In this document: positions 46,172-59,556 of the stretch, one piece after another
Layout: every line of letters begins with the position of its first letter
Numbering within the stretch: the first letter of the stretch is position 1
Assembly: GCF_029168945.1 (NCBI RefSeq)
Contig: NC_083605.1
Coordinates: forward strand, 31,757,280-31,821,279
Reading direction: 5' to 3'
Length of the DNA: 64,000 bases
Source of the DNA: Cannabis sativa
Taxonomy: Eukaryota > Streptophyta > Magnoliopsida > Rosales > Cannabaceae
The notes under the pieces: model-generated
Databases searched by the model: none
What the model was told of the DNA's origin: nothing
What the model saw: only the letters and a program-made list of their open reading frames with translations
Position numbers and translations under genes: made by a program

Positions 46172-47197
46172 ATGAGTTCCATGAAGGTTGATATAGATAA
46201 GTTTGATGGTTCAGGTGATTATCGTATTTGGAGGAAGAAGATTAGGGCTCTATTGGCTCAACACAAGCTGTTAAAGGTTCTTAAAGATCCGGTGGAATGG
46301 TCAGCTGATACAACTAAAGACCAGCAAGAAGAGTTGCTGGAAACAGCAACCAGATTGATCATTTTCAACCACTCTGATGCTATAATCAGATTGGTTGACA
46401 AGGAAGATACACCTGCCAAGATTTGGAACAAGTTGGAAGAGCAATTTCAAAAGAAATCATTGATCAACAAGATTTACTTGAAGGAGAGAATCTTTGGTTT
46501 TAAAATGAGTCCATCTAAATCTCTAGAACAAAACTTGGATGAGTTTTTGAGATTGAACATTGAGTTAGCAAACTCGGGGGAAAATGAGGCCTTAAGTGAT
46601 GAGAATCAATCAATTATAATTCTCAATTCACTACCGAAATCCTACAGGGAGGTTAAGACAACCATTAAGTATGGGATAACTGAGATCACTCTTGAAGAAG
46701 TAATCTCAGCTTTGAAATCAAAAGATTTGGAAATGAAGGTTGAAAGACCGGGGCATACTAATGGGGATGTTAACCTAAGTAGGGGAAGGCCTAGACAAAA
46801 GAAACCATGGCATAATAAGGGTAGAAGCACTAGTAGAGGTTCAAGCACTAGTAGGGGTTCACATAAGGGTAGCAATCATCATCACAAAGGGAGGTCAAAT
46901 TCAAAGGGTCCTAAAGATCCTAATGGGTGCTACCATTGTGGAAAGTTAGGACATTTCAAGAGAGAATGCTACTTTTACAAGAAAAGCAATGGGAAACAAA
47001 ATTCAGATCATCAAGAAGAATCAAACAAATCAAACAAGACTAAGAATGACTATCAAAATGCAAACCTAAGTGATGGTTATGATAGTGGAGATGTCTATGT
47101 GGCTGCATCATCTTTTAAAGATGATTGGATTATTGATTCAGGCTGTACTTTTCACATGACTAACAATAAGTCTTATTTGTTTGATTACAGGGAATCT
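46172..47197 (+). pseudogene. Copia gag plus start of protease (element H), cut by an LTR
   Basis: Open frame from MSSMKVDIDKFDGSGDY; an upstream Met at 46094 is less likely because the stretch after it does not look like gag. Residues 1 to about 215 form a UBN2-type gag domain. A basic Ser/Gly/Arg-rich stretch follows, then a CCHC zinc knuckle at residues 253-266 (CYHCGKLGHFKREC). The aspartic protease begins at DDWIIDSGCTFHMT with the catalytic Asp at residue 322. After 342 codons the frame runs into the inserted LTR at 47198, which adds the foreign tail WVLCPK. Gag forms the virus-like particle, and the zinc knuckle binds the element RNA. The frame is otherwise undamaged, so H was probably young when it was interrupted. 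Its integrase, RT and 3' LTR were not found. Confidence 0.85.
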
Positions 47198-49075
47198 AGT
47201 TGGGTTTTATGCCCTAAATAAAACTCATTTCAATACAATCAGATTTATTAGTTAATAAAAATCAGAAATAACATTTTATGTTGCATGGTTCACATGATTT
47301 ATTTCATGATTATATGTATATAATGTATGAATTCTATTTAAGTCCGGAACATATGAATTTGTTAATGATTATAGTGTTGTCAACACAGTGGAATATAATC
47401 TTAATTATATGTTCGAAAGTTTATTCCCTGATTTGTGAGAACACTGGATTTAGACTGGCATGGTATAATCAGCGATAGGTATTCTTACACCTTGGATAAG
47501 TGTTATGTCCTTTCTAGGGCATTGGCAAAGTTTACCAGTATTGGATGTATGGAGTATACATCGGAAGGGGCCGATATTGAACTTTGATTAGATATATTAA
47601 ATTTACCGTAATATCTATTCAATTCAATGTCACCTGTTGATCCTAGATCAAATGATCTTAATCCTGATATGTTTAGGTTCGATCTCAAGAGTATTATACA
47701 TGTTCTTTGATTTGTTAGTTAAGCCTACTTTTGGGTCAGGGTGATACGTACATTTTGGGAACATGATAGTGCAATTGAGTGGGAGCGCTAACATAAATAT
47801 GGCATCTATAGCTTCTATCTGACAAATAGAAAGTAAAGGATGATTTCCTTCGAGCTTGACCAAACGAAAATAAATGATGGAGTACTCATTTCACTTAGCT
47901 GAAATATCATTTATACGGGGTTAAGTTTTTTAAGAATAAAATACATTGTAGGGTGTTACGGTAATCTAATCCCTTTACAGTGTCATCTATATAGAGGATC
48001 ATTGATCAAATTAGGATTATAACAATGGATAACAAATGACGTGTCTATATGGTGGAACATATACAGCGTTCTATATACTGAGAGTGCAATTCTAAGTTCT
48101 ATGCGTGGATTCAACGAAGAATAAATAAGTCAGTGAATTTAATTCTTGATCTGCTTATTGGAAGCTCAGATATATAGACCCATGGTCCCCATACTAGTTG
48201 AGACCATACTGCTTGTAAGACTCAATTAATTGATTTTGATTAATCAATTATAATTCTAAAGTTAGACTATGTCTAGTTTATGAATTTTCACTAAGCAAGG
48301 GCGAAATTGTAAAGAAAAGAGAATTCTAGGTTTATTTATTAATTAAGAGACTTTATATGTCTAATTAATAAATATATTAAATGACAATATTATTTAATAA
48401 CTAATTTTTAGTTATTAAATAATTAGAATTGACATTTAAGTGGTTAAATTAGAAAATTGGCGTTTTTGAGAATATGGGATAGAAAAATGACAAAATGACA
48501 AAATTGCAAAGTGGGCCCAATCCACTATCCATGGGCGGCACACTTAGTGTGATTTTACTATTTATTTTTCTATTATTTTAATGCCAAATAATTCTAACCT
48601 AAACCTAGGTGGTTACCTATAAATAGATAGTGATGGCTCACATTCACAATTAACTTTTGTTAACTTTGTCAGATGAAAACTGAGCCTCTTTCTATTTACC
48701 CTAGCCACCACTTCTTCTTCTCTTTTCCTCTTCAATTTTTCCAACCTTGAGTGAATGAGTGAGTTCCCACACACATCAAGTGGTATCTCAATCATAGTGT
48801 GTAAGACTGTAGGAGAATTCCAAACAACAAGAAGGAGATTCAGCATCAAAGGAAGGAGAGAAAGAGATCCAGGTTCAGATCTTGGTGATGCTCTGCTACA
48901 AAAAGGAATCAAGGGCTAGAGATCTGAACGGAAGGAGTCATTATATTCCGCTTCACCCAATGTAAGGTTCACTAAACTTTATATGTGTTTATTTTCATTG
49001 TTTTAGAATTCATATTAGGATGTTAATGAAACATACATGGTAGTAAATCTAGATCCTGGTAAAATATATCCAACA
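47198..49075 (+). repeat. 5' LTR of copia element I
   Basis: Begins with a slightly altered AGTTGGGTTTTATGCCC and ends GGTAAAATATATCCAACA, matching the common LTR family over 1878 bp. It is followed at about 49077 by a primer-binding-site-like stretch (CTGGCCTCAGAGCCATGG) with two changes from the usual TGGTATCAGAGCC. Confidence 0.82.
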
Positions 49076-52000
49076 ACTGGCCTCAGAGCCATGGTAATGA
49101 TTTACTTTCATGAAATATGAATTAAAACGATGTTTTGCATTGATTTGGATGGTTTCATGTGGTTTATGTGCTTATTTGATGATAGTTTAGAAATCGCAAC
49201 ATATGTTACTGAAATATTTTTTATTTCGATCTGGAATTATTTTTTCTGGAAAGTAGACGAAAAATTAATAAATTTAGGCTTTTACAGAACCTAATTTGGA
49301 TTTTATGAATTAGTTATGATTTTTTGAATTTGAATGAAAATATCTGGTTTCGGGATGCACACACGCGCAAGCATGAGGACAGGTGCGGCTCGCTCGGACA
49401 AAATTAGCTTCAGACAACTAGCATGTCCGAAGCTTGCCCCATTCCGCCCATGTCCCTCGGTCAGATAGGCTGCATGCAGCCTTGATGCTCGGTCAAATGG
49501 GCCATTCCGCGCGCGCAGGGGTATGCAATGCATACCCTTGTGCACCAAACTTGTTTTCTTCATAACTTTTGATTCAAAAATCGTTTTTCATTGAAACAAA
49601 AGCCAATTTTTGGTAGAATTTTGTGAAGAATCCGAATTTTCAATCAAAAATCTAATTGTCAGAATAAAATTAATTTTTATTATTTTTTTAATTAATTAAA
49701 ATTAATTTCTGATATTAGTGGGCTTTGAATTTTGAAAATTTGATTTCTCACAAAGGAGCCTTATGGTTAATTTTGAAATTTTAGATTATTTTATTTATTT
49801 TAATTATAAGATCAGATATTATATTTTTTTAAAAATTTGAATGATCTTACCTTGATATTAAAATATTATCTTTTAAAATAATCTTGTTCAAATTTCAAAG
49901 TTTGCTAATTATATCATATATTTTTTTTAAAATTTGTTATTTTTGAAATATATTTTATTAATTAACATTATAAGATTAGGAATATGTTAGGTTTAACATT
50001 TTATCTTATTAGACATTTTTTTTATTAAAATTATATTTTGGCAAAAATAACATGAAGATTTGAAAAATTGGTTAGTTTAGTTTGAATAGATATTTTAGGG
50101 TTTCAAACCATAATTTTTTTTTTCAAACTTATTATTTTTTTTTAAAATATTCTAACCATATAAAATATCTTATTTTTTCAATTAGTTTATTTATGTAATA
50201 TTTAAATTTATTAAATTATAAGACTTAGAATATAATAATGAAATATCTAAATTTAAAATTCAAGATATTTTATTATATTATCTTATTAGAAATTTTAAAT
50301 AAATTTAAATTTTAAATAAACTTGATATTTGAAAAATTGATTAGATATTTTTGATTTTTTGTTAGAATTTAAGAAATTTAGGAGTTTGTTGAATTTTAAA
50401 TTTTTTCAAATATTCTCTAGCAACCTAAATTTGAATTCTAGTTAAGATATTTATTTTAAAATTTAATTTTATTTTAATTTTTAAAATTGAGATAGTTTAG
50501 CTTACTTTCCAGATATTCCAGATCAATTATTTGTTTGTATTGTTTGTTTATATATTAATATACAAATTTTTTTTACAAACCTATTATTTATTTGATCTAA
50601 ATTGCTTTAATTAACTAGTTGACAAATCCAATGATCTGATTTTAATCATAGTCCAATTGTCAATAGATCTTATAAATAATTTGTAATAGGTAAATTTTGC
50701 TATTTCTTTCATCTGTGTAAACCTAGTAACATGATAGGGCCCATCCAAATCATTTTGACTTGTGTGAGCCTATATGTTTGCTATTGGGCTTAGATGCATA
50801 TAGGAAGCCCATTTAAGTTTTACCAAGTAAATGGACTAGGTTGCTAAAATAAATTTTAACATAAGTAAATTTATTTAGGCCCAATTAGATTTGGGCTTAT
50901 TCAATGAATAACAATTGTTTATTTAAAGGTTAAATTCCTCTCTTTTGGGCCTTGTGTGAGAGTTGGTGGCCAACAGAAGTGGGTACAACATACTAAACCT
51001 AGCTCCCCCTCACATGAACTACCCCAATTGTGAAGGCCCATTTGCCTTATTTAAATAATTGTATTAGGTTAATTGTTTTAGTCTAACCTAATTAAAATTG
51101 AATTAGCAACATAATTAACTTTTAAAGTATATGAAATTTATTTTCATTTAATATTTTAAAGTTAATTTTAGAAAAACACTTAGTTAATGATATATATTCT
51201 AGATAGTTATTTCTAGAACTAGTTATTTTTTTTAATATTTAACTAGGAAAATATCGTAGATTGTGAAATTAATTGTTTAATAATTAATTTTGGTACAATC
51301 TAAGTTAAGTATATTTTTCCTAGTATTAAATTAGAGTTAATAATTAAGTCTCCTCTATAATTAATTATTTATTTCTTGAATTTAATACATTTAGTTAAAT
51401 TGAAAATTTAAATATTTAAGTTGATTTTCATCATGATACTTAAATATTATTATTTTCATTGTATTTAAGTAAAATTGAAAATTATTTTAAGTTTGAAATC
51501 TTATTTCATAATAACTTAAATTTGAATAATTTTTAAAATATATTTTATTTTATTATAAATCTTTTTCCCACAATTTCGAAATTGCATTTCTTAAATGCAG
51601 AAATTTCAAATTTTATTTGAAAAATAGATTAAAGTTGAAAATTATTTAATTTAATTTTGGACAAACTTAAATCAATGATTTTTTTTCATTTAATGATTAA
51701 TTAAAATAATTGAAGTAAAATATATTTAATTAGAAAATGAATTAATTAGTCGATGAAAGTCTAGATAGACATTATCTGTTTTGCTTGAAGTATTTTTCTA
51801 GTGTATTTAATTAAATAGAAAATTAATATTTAAGTTGATTTTCATCATGATACTTAAATATTTGAAATTTTTTCTTAAATATTTAATTAAATAGGATAAT
51901 TATATTTTTTGTTGTAAATTAATTTTGGGCCAACATTAAATTAGAATAATTTTTTCCAGGATTTATTTTTATTTTATTTTAACAAGCAATTTCGAAAATT

Positions 52001-55000
52001 GTATTCTTAAATACTTAAATTTTCAAAATGCAATATATATTTATAGAAAATTAAATTTGAGTTGTAAATTAATTTAAATTAATTTTGAAACAACTTAAAT
52101 TGAATAATTTTTCTAAATATTTATTGGAAATTATTACTAAGATGGAAATAATTCATGTTATTTTCATATCGATCTAAGTAAAATTTATAAATATTAAATT
52201 TAAATTTAAATTTAGAATTTTTCATTCTAAATTGGAAATTTTAATTAAATAAATATATATATATTTAAAATAAATTGATTAAAATAAATATTAGAAGAAA
52301 ATACACTTTAAATAATGAACTTTATTATTAGGACATTCGATCTCCATTGTTGGTTTTACATACCTTTTGTTTTAGTGAGTAATCCTCCCTAATGGAGGAA
52401 CGTTCATTAGCAAGTTAGCACCGTTTAATCTCGAAAGATAAGTATATTTGTAAGTGTTTTATATGGTATTGATCACCCTAATGGTGGCGACTGTATTTGA
52501 CTTACAAAATATGAAACAATGGTGGAAGCTCATAAGATAGAATAGCCTTGACTCTCGCCTAAACGGGACAACGCTGGATTCTAATCTTGATCGCATAAAA
52601 GGTTGCTAGAATGTTTATCATTTTAGATGAGCTGACAACTCTATTCAGTGGATGGTATCACTGACTCTCGCCTAAACGGGACACTGATATCAATTTGTTG
52701 AAGACCTTGGAAATTATTTAGGATTGTATGTTTTAGTATTTTTACTTGTCATTCCTACTTGCTATGTGTTTAATAATTTCTGAATTGTGTATGAATTTAT
52801 ATTGAACCATGTTATTTTCTGTTATTAAATTGTAGTTTAATTTCGAATCTTCATTGTTGGTCTAACTTGGTTTGTTTTTCTAATGAGATAAATCCCTAAT
52901 GGATTTTCACCATTAGACAAACATAATAGTGTTAGATCTCGAAAGATAAATATTGTAAGTGCAACATCTAGCTGTTCATCAATTGATGACACCTTAGATT
53001 AGTATTTACAATATGAAACAAGAAGATTGTATAAATAAGATTACTTTGACTCTCAATAATCGGAGCATTGTTGGATTCTTAATTAAAAACAAAATTATTC
53101 TAATTCCTCTTAGCTTATTCATTTCGAATTAGCTCAATAACATATCATTTCATGTCATTCTATTTTCTCTTAAGAAATTTAATGACGCATATGATTATAT
53201 TCCAAAAATTCTATCCCAAAATGATATAAATCCTCAATCTTAAAAAGACCCTGCTTGTATGGGCAAATCAGACTTAGAGATAAATTAGTAGTGGTGGTCC
53301 AAGAAAGAATTACTCATTATATTTGGTATAAATTTAAGTCTTTGACTTTAAATTTTAGATTCCAAATAATTTTTTTTTTACAATACAGTTTCACTTTCAC
53401 AAGTGTTTAATAACTATTTTCTATCAATGGATTCAAACTGTATGGAATATGAGTTTAGTATTCTGTGACCAGGATCCACTTGCACTATTCTAAGAACTCT
53501 TTGATGTAACTAAACCTAAGTCATCAAAAGATTACAACCACATTTTTAAATCTATGGCATTTGTATCTTGTTCATAGTGATTTTGACAAGATCAATCTCT
53601 GCAAAGAGTTAATATGCCTATATCCACTGAAAGTAAGTTCATCTCATTCGCAGATGGATGTACATTCAGGGGTGGATATGAGTTTTTTCGTTGTATTCTT
53701 AAAACGATCACTCTAGATTTTACCTAATGCAAAAGAAATTTGAGATGTTTGAAAAATTTCATGAATTTCTAGCAATGGTGAAAAACCATTAAGGTAAGTG
53801 GTTAAAGATCTTGCGAACTGATAGGGGTGGAGAAATAGTTAGTAGATATGCAGTTCAAAGATCATTAAATTGATTTTTGAATGATATCCAAACTTACCTC
53901 CCCAAAAATTTCGATTTGCATATTGATGATTAGTTACTAGTCGTTCCCTAAATCCTTCTATGGTAATATAATTTCAGAATGATGCAATGGTTGTATACTT
54001 AATGTAAATCATTACTAGATTCATGGATGACCTAATCAAAATCTTAAGAAAAGCTAGAACTGTTAACCATGGTTTGTTAGCTATTCTAAGTGATTAGGGG
54101 TGGACCATCCCATAGTCATTAGATAAGAAAGTGTTTGTTTAAACAAATACCATTTTTCTAAGAAAATGACTAAGTCTGAAAATAAAGTAGCAAATAAAGG
54201 AGATATTTTTTTCTTGATTCCAAAAGTGTTCTATCATCTTATTCCATATGATGATCCCACTGTCTCTGTTGTTTTGACACAACCGAAGAGGTCCATGTCA
54301 TTTAGTTTTCTTAGACATAATTCACAGTATCTTGTCGTAGTGGGAGAGTTTCTAGGAACTCACCTTCTTATGACTTGGAAGACACTAGTGATTAAAATCC
54401 ATTGTGAGTTTAAACAAGTAATGGATAGTCAAGATAAGAAACTAAGAAGAAAAGCGAAGAGAACTATGGTTTAATCCATTCACATGGAGTAACCTAAAGT
54501 TTTCTATTACAAGGACAAGAAATGAAATTTTTGTGTATAAGTCTATTCAATGGACTTAACAAGACTTCCTGTTCCTAGTATTATAGGTTTGAGTTTATCT
54601 AAACCTATGGCTTGTGGTATACCTGGTAATTACTTACTCTAATGCAAGCAACTTACTTTAGTAAGATGCTGAAGCATTTTCTTTCTAATGGCAATCTATA
54701 GAAGCTTCTCGACTTCTAGGCATAGATTTTATTTATCTAAGGAAAATTCTCAACTATTCCAGAAAAGATAAAGCCATGAAAGAATTCTTTAAATCAACAG
54801 TGAGAGGTCTCAGATATGCTTTAGTATGCCTTAGACCAGACACCTTCTGTTGAGTGGGAGTAATGAGTAGGTATCAGAATAATCCAGGAAAGGAACATTG
54901 GAAGACAATCAAGTAAATCTTAAGATTAAGAAGAGGAACTATATGTTAGTCAATAAGGGTGTGTTTAAAACTCTTAGACTACACCACATCAGATTTCTAG

Positions 55001-55395
55001 ACTTGCTAGAAAGTTTGTTGATAAGATGGTGATTACTCTGGGGGTGGAGTAGTGATTTTGGAGAAGTGTAAAAACCTATCTGAAGTCTCTAGGTCTACCA
55101 AAGAGAGACTGAATGTTAAAGTTGCAGGAAAGGTACTTATTCAGTCTAAAAAGGAAAGTTCTATACATTTGTGGCACCGTTCCAACTTGTCTTAACTACT
55201 AGTGTTATTTCCTGATAACCAAAAAGTAGTTGCCAAAAGTATAGAATCCAGTATCCCAAGAGAGTAGACATATAGAGAGGAATTTCACATTATCAAGGAT
55301 TTTGTGATTAAGGAAGAGTAATGGTGAAGAAAAGGTTGGGTTTAATTCAACCTGTCAGATGCTGTTACGAGGAGTATACTACTACTACACTTGAT
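49076..55395 (+). pseudogene. Interior of copia element I: long non-coding leader and wrecked pol
   Basis: 49076 to about 53200 is AT-rich without coding capacity. It includes duplicated blocks at 52330-53150 and two copies of GACTCTCGCCTAAACGGGAC (52550 and 52663). From about 53700 on, plus-strand pol traces appear: an integrase piece matching 57360-57500 (TACCTAATGCAAAAGAAATT), a connector with the phrase DDPTVSV (54166-54474), and RT/RNase H scraps to about 55200. Stops and frameshifts occur every few dozen codons. gag and protease are missing. No 3' LTR follows. Confidence 0.6.
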
Positions 55396-55602
55396 TTGTA
55401 ATCTCTGTGTAATAATCTGGTTTTACAGTGTACAGTTAATATGGGATTTTATTTCAACAATACCATTATTTATATCACCTTTTGAGAAAAGTAATATAGC
55501 TTTGGAAAATTCTAGTGCCGGGGCACTCAATAAGCCTGCACCACAACACTGAATCTTTATTTCTCTAAATGCAAATCCAGTGAATTAGCATTACAACACT
55601 GA
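55396..55602 (-). repeat. Inverted copy of the element H LTR start and its flank
   Basis: Reverse complement of 44629-44836 with a handful of differences. It contains the first ~64 bases of the H LTR (LTR edge at 55459) and about 140 bp of the DNA that precedes that LTR at 44.7 kb. Confidence 0.8.
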
Positions 55603-55929
55603 GAGCATCTAAGGTTTTTGATTCTTGCTTGGTGAGGTATGCCCACTTGTATGGAAGCGATGCTAGGATTTTCTCGTGCGTGGCAGAGATTGGCGTTGGG
55701 ATAACCCATGAACCTGGGTTTCATCAGGTACACATTTATTTTGTGAAATGTACTTGTGTTCTCTCTGCATTAATTATTTGTTTTATTCTTGATTAAATAT
55801 TTGATTTTTATATAGTATTTTGACAAAATTAAATAGTTTTTTTAAATATTAGATTTTATGTCTTCTTTGTATTTATTTATTTTAATGAGCTTAATTAAAT
55901 TTGTTGACTGCTAATGCATTTGTTTTTTT
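55603..55929. other. Short unassigned stretch before element A
   Basis: A 55620-55735 segment has a more genic base composition and ends in a splice-donor-like CAG|GTACAC, but the frame is short and was not recognised. The rest is AT-rich. Confidence 0.25.
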
Positions 55930-57216
55930 TTTTTATGAGAAAGGTTCTATATCTTGGGTCATTACATATTTAAAAGGAAAGGGTAGTCCTTATTGCACTA
56001 ATTGTCAAAAATCAGGTCATTGTAAAGACAAATGTTATTTTCTAATAGGTTTTCTACCTAGTTATGGCAATCGAAAAGAAACTGATCATGTTGCCACTCG
56101 TAAATCTGATCCTGGTTTACCACAGAAGAACATGCCACAAACATTCCAAGTTTCAAGTACCATATTTGACATTAATCCTTCACTACTCACCTCAGCTCTG
56201 TGTCAACAATTGATCTCTATGTTGACACAACAATTACAACCTTCTACAGATGCTTCAACATCCAATGACAATGTTGTTGTGAACAATTTCTCAAGTACTA
56301 CCACTCTTTTCTCTTGGATTATAGACAATGGAGCAACACATCATGTTTGTTGTGATAAAAATTATTTTTCTGCTCTAACTCATAATACAATGGCTAAATT
56401 TGTCACTCTTCCTAATGGCACTAAAGTACAGATTGAACTAATTGGTACTGTTCAAATAAACTCTCACATTGTTCTTTTTGTACCACGATTAACTTTAATC
56501 TTTTACTATACATGCTCTCTTACAACACAACAACCATTCCATGAATTTTACTTTTAACTACTGTTATATCCAAGATCATTCTCGAACATTGAAAATTAGG
56601 ATAGCTAAACAAATTGGGAACCTATACTACCTGTAGCAGTATACCCTCCCCAAGCATGCTTTACCAATCAATACTTGTAATGTTCAAATAGACAATCTCC
56701 AATGGCATACTCGTCTTGGACATTCATCTATACTTGTTACTAATAAAATCAATAAAAAATTATATTTCTCTGAAATTTTCACTCCTTTTAATTGTCCTAC
56801 TTGTCATATTGCAAAGCAAAAGAAACTACCTTTTATTTCTAATACATGGTTGCTGCAATATTTGACCTCATTTATATAGATATTTTGTGACCATATTCAA
56901 TTTCTTTAGTTGAAGGCTACAAATACTTTCTAACCATATTCAAGGCACCCTTAGTTATACTTATTAAAAACAAAACCAGATTGCCCATTAGCCATACAAA
57001 ATTTTTTCAGCTTCATTCATACTCAATTTTAGGTAAATATCAAAGTTGTCCGCAGTGATAATGCCAAAGAATTAAATCTCACTACTTTCTATGCCACAAA
57101 AGGAGTCTTCCATTACAACTCTTATGTTGGTACACCATAGCGAAATGTTGTAGTCGAAAGAAAACACCAACATATGCTCAATGTAGCTCATGCACTAGCA
57201 TTTCAATCCAATTTAT
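55930..57216 (+). pseudogene. Copia element A, left half: gag end, protease, integrase start
   Basis: Plus-strand open frame 55901-56557 holds a zinc knuckle (CTNCQKSGHCKDKC). It also has a protease core in which the catalytic motif reads DNG rather than DSG (WIIDNGATHHV). After a break, gag-pre-integrase (LQWHTRLGHSS) and integrase pieces follow (SDNAKELNLTTFYATKG, ERKHQHMLNVAHALAFQSN) with stop codons. The reading is interrupted at 57216 by element B and resumes at 61751 (YPSLLEL, then LLNKTPSVLINDKTSYELLH). Confidence 0.75.
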
Positions 57217-57346
57217 TGTTGGGTTTTGTGCCCCAACTAAAACTCTATTTCAATGTAATCTTGAATATTTATTTATCAAATAAAGAAACAAAATTATTTT
57301 ATTACTTGTTTAATATATATTACTTGGTTTACATGTTTGCTTCATG

Positions 57347-59556
57347 ATTACTCTAGATATGATTTTCTTTACCTAATGCAAAAGAAATTTGAAACATTTG
57401 AAAAGTTTCAAGAATTTCATGCTTTGGCTCAAAACCAATTGGGTAAGACATTAAAGATCTTGTGAACTGATAGAAGTGGAGAATATATGGATATGTAGTT
57501 CAAAGATCATTTAATTAAACTTGGAATTAAATCCCAATATGCTACCCTGGGCACTCCACAACAAAATGGAGTTGTAGAAAGAAGAAATCACACTCTTTTA
57601 GAAATGGTTAGGTCTATGCTTAAATATTCAACTCTGTCAACATCCTTCTAGGATTATGCTATTCATATGGCTAATGACATTTTAAATATTCTTCTATCTA
57701 AATCAATCCCCAAGACACATGTAGAATTATAGAATGGTCGTATACCTAGTTTACGCTATTACAAAATCTGGGGGTGCCCTGCTCATGTCTTACGTAAGAA
57801 AGAAGGCAAGCTAGAAGCGCGAACTGAGGTTTGCATGTTTCTAGGCAATTTTAAAGAGACTAGGGGTGGGCTATTTTATAGTCACAAGTACAATAAAGTG
57901 TTTGTTTCTACAAATGCCACTTTCCTTGAGAATTACTATATTAAAAACTCTAAGCCACAAAGCAAAGTAGTATTGGAGGAAATGCTTTCAGAATTAACTC
58001 TAACAAATGTTCCATCATCTTCTACTCAAATAAAGGATGATCCCACTCCCTCAGTTGAACCTATGCAAGTTGACACAATTGAGGAAACTACCACTAATGT
58101 TCCTATTCAGAAGGTCACAACTCCTTGTCGTAGTGGGAGGGTTTCTACAAAATCATCTTGTTATGGCTTGGATGGTGAAATCAATATGGTTGTTGGTGAC
58201 GGTATTAATGACAATCCCTGAACCTATAAACAGGCAATGACAAGTCACGAACAGAAATAATGGTCATTCGACATGGATTCAGAAATGGATTCAATGAAGA
58301 AAAACAAAGTCTTGGAATGTGTAGATGCACCTAATGATTATCATTCAATTGAATGTAAATGGGTCTACAAGAAGAAAAAATAGGTGTTGATGGAGAAGTT
58401 GAAACTTTTAAAGCTAGACTTGTAGCAAAGGGTCATACCCAAAGAGAAGGTGTGGACTATGAGGATACTTTTAGTCCAGTTGCCATGCTCAAATCTATCA
58501 GAATACTTCTCTCCATAGCAGCTGCTTTCGAGTATGAAATTTGGCAAATGGATGTCAAGACAATTTTCCCTAATGGAATTCTTGACGAGACAATCTATAT
58601 GGAGCAACCAGAAGGTTATAAACTTCTAGGATAAGAAGAGAAAGTTTGCAAGCTAAGCAAGTCCATTTATGGACTTAAGCAGGCTTCTCGCTCTTGAAAC
58701 AAAATGTTTGATGAAATAATCAAAACTTATGACTTTCACCAAAATAAAGATGAATCTTGTGTTTACCAACTCAAGGATAATCAAGTGGTAGTATTCCTGG
58801 TCCTTTATGTTGATGATATTTTAATCATTGGCAATAATATCAAGAAAATGACTGACATAAAGGAATGGCTAAACACCCAATTCGAAATGAAAGACTTGAG
58901 TGAAGCTAATTATGCTCTTAGAATCCAAATTATTAGAAACTAGAAGAACATATAACTTGCTCTCTCACAAGCAACTTACATCGATAAGGTGCTAGAGCAT
59001 TTCTCAATGACCAATGCCAAAAAGGCAATCATGCCCTCTAGATATGACTTGCGACTATCTAAGAAATAGTGTGCCACTAATACCCAAGAGATAGAAAATG
59101 TAAGAAAATTTCCTTATGCTTCAACAGTTAGAAGTCTAATATATGCTATATTATGCACTAAACCAAATATTTACTATGCAATGGGAATTGTGAGCAGGTA
59201 TCATTCAAACCCAGGAAATGAACATTTGACAAAAATTAAGCATATTTTGAAATACTTAAAGAGGACAAGAGATTATGTTTTAGTCTATAAGAGTGGTGCT
59301 TTAAATCTCTTAGGCTATACCAACTCAAATTTTTCAGGCTTGTCTTGATGACAGGATGTCTACATTGGGATGGTGTTCACTCTTAGGGGTGGAGCAGTTG
59401 TTTGGAGAAGTGTTAAGCAATCTGCAATGACTAACTCTACCATGGAGGCCGAATACATAGCTACCGTTGAGGCTGCTAAGGAACTGGTCTCGCTACGAAA
59501 GTTCTTCACAGAGCTAAAAATGTACTGATTGTTTTATGTTAGTGCAAGTGGAAGTT
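57347..59556 (+). pseudogene. Element B pol: integrase, reverse transcriptase, RNase H
   Basis: In order: integrase end (GTPQQNGVVERRNHTLLEMV near 57550), the hinge and GPF-like region (57835-58221), reverse transcriptase (58359-58634, [26 protein letters not shown] at 58806-58817) and RNase H traces (about 59100-59540, TMEAEYIATVEAAKELVSL). More than ten premature stops and a few shifts break the frame, so it cannot make an active enzyme. Confidence 0.8.

Noticed and set aside
55620..55735. Possible exon ending in a splice-donor-like CAG|GTACAC
   Set aside because: Only about 35 codons, with no recognised protein and no partner exon nearby.
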